A stretch of 7,344 bases of DNA, taken from positions 1 to 7,344 of the forward strand of contig DAOVSY010000144.1 in the NCBI GenBank assembly GCA_030633365.1, in the 5' to 3' direction. Source of the DNA: Spirochaetaceae bacterium. GTDB lineage: Bacteria; Spirochaetota; Spirochaetia; B11-G9. Made by a program: the position numbers and the translations under genes. The notes below the pieces were generated by a model. That model worked only from the letters and a program-made list of their open reading frames with translations. It did no database searches and was not told the DNA's origin. Each line of letters starts with the position of its first letter. Position 1 is the first letter of the stretch. Of this stretch, positions 5,450 through 7,344 are shown one piece after another.

Positions 5450-6202
5450 TTACGTGAAAAACGGTAAAAACCATGGTTCCAGAGTTGTAAAAATCAATAC
5501 AATAAATAAAGCAGGTAAAAAATTAGCCGTTTTAATTTTTTTCAAACCTAATAAATTAATTCCTATCATAAGAACAAGAATACCACCAAGACCGGATAAC
5601 TCAGTTAAACCACTCTCCCCTATCATGGGTCCAACCCAGGTAGCCAGTAGAGTAAGCCCTCCCTGGTAAATAAGGATAGTAATAACAGAAAATATAACCC
5701 CAATACCCATAGCTGCAGTAAACATGACAGCCATAAACCCATCCAAAACAGATTTCATAAGTATAAGATCAAAATCTCCTTCTGCTCCTGCTTTTATAGC
5801 ACCTACAATAGTCATTGCACCTACACAAAATAATACAGAGGCATTTAAAAAACCATGAGCAAAGGATTTATCAGAATCCGTCGCATCCGTAGGGGTAAAA
5901 GATTTTTTACCCCTACGGCGGCGACCTGCTGGTGTAAAATGTTTTTCCAAAAAGGATCCCATATTCAAAATATGATCTTCTATCTTCCAGAGGCTGCCTA
6001 ATATACCCCCCAAAAAGAGGGAAATAATTACATAAAGAATCATTTGAGACTCAAAAGCCATCTGCATACCGATTACCAGTGTTAAAACACCAGCACTGGT
6101 AAAGACAACATCCTTAATCTCCAGGCTTATCTTTCTATGGAGAGTCAAACCTATTAAGGATCCAATTATTACAGTAATACAATTAATTATAGTTGCTATC
6201 AT
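5450..6202 (-). CDS. DUF554-family integral membrane protein
   Basis: The 250-residue product matches the DUF554 pattern (YdfK-like inner-membrane proteins). It opens with MIATIINCITVIIGSLIGL, has an early GMQMA segment, then FLGGILGSL near 63-71, FAHGFLNASVLFCVGAMTIVGAI near 114-136, KSVLDGFMAVMFTAAMGIGVIFS, IYQGGLTLLA, and GINLLGLKKIKTANFLPALF near the end. About seven hydrophobic segments are visible. The function of the family is unknown. The stretch at about 90-111 is a hydrophilic insertion (four Arg in a row, then two Lys). It corresponds to a palindrome at 5887-5918 and makes the protein somewhat longer than I expect for the family. The start is fixed by the conserved N-terminus, yet there is no ribosome binding site and a promoter lies right against the ATG, so the mRNA may be leaderless. 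It converges on glgP and diverges from the small cysteine protein gene. Confidence 0.9.
   Translation of the reverse strand: MIATIINCITVIIGSLIGLTLHRKISLEIKDVVFTSAGVLTLVIGMQMAFESQMILYVIISLFLGGILGSLWKIEDHILNMGSFLEKHFTPAGRRRRGKKSFTPTDATDSDKSFAHGFLNASVLFCVGAMTIVGAIKAGAEGDFDLILMKSVLDGFMAVMFTAAMGIGVIFSVITILIYQGGLTLLATWVGPMIGESGLTELSGLGGILVLMIGINLLGLKKIKTANFLPALFIVLIFTTLEPWFLPFFT
5887..5918. repeat. Perfect 14-bp-stem palindrome inside the DUF554 gene
   Basis: CCGTAGGGGTAAAA pairs without mismatch with TTTTACCCCTACGG across a GATT loop. It is translated as residues of about 95-106 in the hydrophilic linker between two membrane segments. Both arms carry GTAG at the outer end, a feature shared with the palindrome at 7029-7074 and with REP elements in general. 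Its length keeps the reading frame open. Confidence 0.85.
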
Positions 6203-6209
6203 GCTGGTG

Positions 6210-6238
6210 ACTATACCAAATAGCTATAAAGTTGTGAA
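6210..6238 (-). promoter_or_regulatory. Probable promoter of the DUF554 gene, adjoining the start codon
   Basis: On the minus strand TTCACA (6233-6238), a 17-base spacer and TATAGT (6210-6215) each match five of six consensus bases. Only seven bases separate the -10 box from the ATG, so transcription would begin at or next to the start codon. Confidence 0.5.
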
Positions 6239-6251
6239 GAACCCCTAATAA

Positions 6252-6281
6252 TTGACAATAAAAAGTCGATCATGGTATTAT
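6252..6281 (+). promoter_or_regulatory. Promoter of the rightward cysteine-protein/lipoprotein operon
   Basis: A perfect TTGACA (6252-6257), an 18-base spacer and TATTAT (6276-6281) with an upstream TG (6273-6274) form an extended -10 promoter. The start near 6288 leaves a leader of about 20 bases containing AGAAGGAG. Confidence 0.7.
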
Positions 6282-6306
6282 AAACACCCTAAAGAAGGAG
6301 AAATGC

Positions 6307-6615
6307 ATGCTAAATGCTGAATCCGTTATGGAAGAAATAAAAGTAAATGCAACCGAAAAAATTTTTTGTGCAAATTGTATACATTGCAAACTGGTAAAAA
6401 GCAGCAAGGATAGCGGAAACCAATACTATCTTAGAGTTAGATGTACAGCAGGCAAGTGGAAAAAGAAACTTGGAGAAGAAAAAGTATATAAATACTTTAC
6501 AGTAGCAAGAAGATCTTTGGATTCATGTGATTCATATGAACCTATGGGCGATCCTGCAGATTTTATAAAAGAGTTGAAAAAAACTCTGCCAATAAAAGAT
6601 GAAATTTATTCATAA
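6307..6615 (+). CDS. Small conserved cysteine-rich protein, probable metal-binding
   Basis: The 102-residue product has five cysteines: C21, C24 and C27 in FCANCIHCK, C46 in RVRCTAGKW and C74 in LDSCDSYEP. The spacing suggests a zinc or iron-sulfur site. No signal peptide or membrane segment is visible, so it is probably cytoplasmic. It resembles uncharacterised proteins I associate with spirochaetes, but I can give no function. GGAG lies six bases ahead of the ATG at 6307. Another ATG at 6303 is out of frame and too close to the ribosome binding site. The lipoprotein gene follows after 11 bases, so the two are probably cotranscribed. Confidence 0.85.
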   Translation: MLNAESVMEEIKVNATEKIFCANCIHCKLVKSSKDSGNQYYLRVRCTAGKWKKKLGEEKVYKYFTVARRSLDSCDSYEPMGDPADFIKELKKTLPIKDEIYS

Positions 6616-6626
6616 TTGAGATAAAA

Positions 6627-7007
6627 ATGAAAAAAACAGCAGCCATATTACTGGCAGTCCTAATAATTGCATCCTGTACCTCAAGCCCTGCAGAGATTGA
6701 TGAAACACTTAATCCTGCTGAGTTATTTCAACTGGCACAGGAAGCTTCAAATGATAAGGATTATGATACAGCATTAAAATACTATGAAGTATTTGTTAAA
6801 AATCACTCAGATGATATTCAAAAACTTGTAGAAGCTGAGTATGAAATAGCTTTTATAGCTTATAAAAAAGGAGAACTGGATAGATCAAAAGTTCTGTTCG
6901 AAGAACTCCTGGACAGATATTCCGGTGAAGGAGCTTCTGTCCTTCCAGGTTGGCCAATGATCCTTTCAAGAAAGCTTCTGAAAGAAATAGAAGATGAAAC
7001 GTTATAA
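6627..7007 (+). CDS. Lipoprotein with tetratricopeptide-like repeats
   Basis: The 126-residue precursor starts MKKTAAILLAVLIIASC, a typical lipoprotein signal with the lipobox ending at C17, so the mature protein is about 110 residues and membrane-anchored. Residues of about 30-100 form helical repeat pairs (AELFQLAQEASNDKDYDTALKYYEVFVKNH, then EAEYEIAFIAYKKGELDRSKVLFEELLDRY) with the alternating A, Y and G positions of TPR units, a fold for protein-protein contact. The ribosome binding site is weak (TTGAG), so translation may partly depend on the upstream gene. No enzymatic motif is seen. Residues after about 100 (PGWPMILSRKLLKEIE) look like a capping helix. Confidence 0.85.
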   Translation: MKKTAAILLAVLIIASCTSSPAEIDETLNPAELFQLAQEASNDKDYDTALKYYEVFVKNHSDDIQKLVEAEYEIAFIAYKKGELDRSKVLFEELLDRYSGEGASVLPGWPMILSRKLLKEIEDETL

Positions 7008-7028
7008 AAACTGATCATAAACCTACAT

Positions 7029-7074
7029 GTCGTTTACTGTAAGGAACAGGCTTGCCTGTTCCCTACATCACGAC
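7029..7074. repeat. Nested REP-like palindrome at the junction of two convergent genes
   Basis: GGAACAGG/CCTGTTCC (7043-7050 and 7055-7062) form the core. TGTA/TACA lies outside it, beyond one mismatch, and GTCGT/ACGAC (7029-7033 and 7070-7074) lies further out. On the minus strand it reads GTAG directly followed by the palindrome, which is the layout of REP elements. There is no T-run on either side. The outer right arm overlaps the last codons and stop of the transporter gene. Confidence 0.75.
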
Positions 7075-7344
7075 TGTGGAAGCTTCTTCTTTTTCCGGGT
7101 AAACCTACCATCAACAATTAAAAGACCTGCTGTAATTATTCCAAATCCCAAATAGGCTCTCCACCCTGGTGTCTCTCCTAAAAATAGTAAACCAAGGATT
7201 AGAGCAGTAAGGGGGATTAAAAAAGTAACCAGCAATAGATTTGTAGCACCAACCCTTACTAATAATTTAAAATAAATTAGATAGGCTAAAGCAGTGCTAA
7301 ATAAGGAAATACTAATCATAGACAGTAGAGTTCCTGTCTCAATA
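7068..7344 (-). CDS. DMT-superfamily (EamA) transporter, C-terminal part only
   Basis: The frame is open to the right edge, so the N-terminal part is outside the window. About 91 codons are visible. The sequence IETGTLLSMISISLFSTALAYLIYFKLL, then VGATNLLLVTFLIPLTALILGLLFLGE and GFGIITAGLLIVDG, is the hallmark of the second EamA repeat, with three or four membrane segments and the conserved Pro in FLIP and Gly-Glu in LGE. The basic tail RKKKK follows. Members are inner-membrane exporters or importers of small metabolites; the substrate cannot be predicted. A palindrome starts at the stop codon. The gene is convergent with the lipoprotein operon. Confidence 0.92.
   Translation of the reverse strand, partial: IETGTLLSMISISLFSTALAYLIYFKLLVRVGATNLLLVTFLIPLTALILGLLFLGETPGWRAYLGFGIITAGLLIVDGRFTRKKKKLPQS

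Noticed and set aside
1..7344. CRISPR array, prophage or complete insertion sequence.
   Set aside because: No regularly spaced direct repeats, transposase, integrase or phage genes are present in any frame I could read.

Overview
The window is AT-rich chromosomal DNA from a bacterium. It reads best as a spirochaete-like (Spirochaetota) genome. The evidence is an rpmG-tRNA-Trp arrangement as found upstream of secE-nusG, a small cysteine-rich protein of a type I associate with spirochaetes, a short repeat-protein lipoprotein, and generally low GC. The phylum call is an inference from gene style, not a proven assignment.

Left part (1-700, minus strand): a translation-machinery cluster with tRNA-Thr(GGU), the L33 gene rpmG (58 codons) and tRNA-Trp(CCA). 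There are good sigma70-type promoters ahead of the tRNA-Thr and ahead of rpmG. The next gene on this strand would be off the left edge, probably secE. A GC-rich block (701-830, 62% G+C by hand count) and a rho-independent terminator separate this cluster from the next region.

Middle-left (864-2634): a divergent regulator/membrane module. A TetR-family repressor reads rightward. A two-gene operon reads leftward, encoding a multi-pass membrane protein followed by what looks like the N-terminal third of another membrane protein. Two similar 16-bp imperfect palindromes in the shared promoter region are candidate operators. Three features are unusual. The second leftward gene ends in a 42-bp segment that is 41/42 identical to an internal segment of the tetR gene, in opposite orientation and in the same reading frame. 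The first leftward gene has its Shine-Dalgarno sequence and start codon tandemly duplicated with a 21-bp period. A hairpin covers part of the tetR ribosome binding site.

Centre (2777-5289): a full-length glycogen/maltodextrin phosphorylase (glgP family) starting with TTG, preceded by its own probable promoter.

Right part (5298-7344): a cluster of palindromes lies between the phosphorylase and a convergent DUF554 membrane protein gene. That gene carries a perfect 14-bp-stem palindrome in frame inside its coding sequence. A divergent two-gene operon follows (five-cysteine small protein, then a TPR-like lipoprotein). Another strong palindrome follows, directly abutting the 3' end of a DMT/EamA transporter gene cut by the right edge.

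The most distinctive layer is structural: dispersed REP-like palindromes, several carrying GTAG at an arm end, including one inside a gene, and the inverted tetR fragment that could permit or record an inversion. No transposase, recombinase, CRISPR array or complete mobile element is visible.
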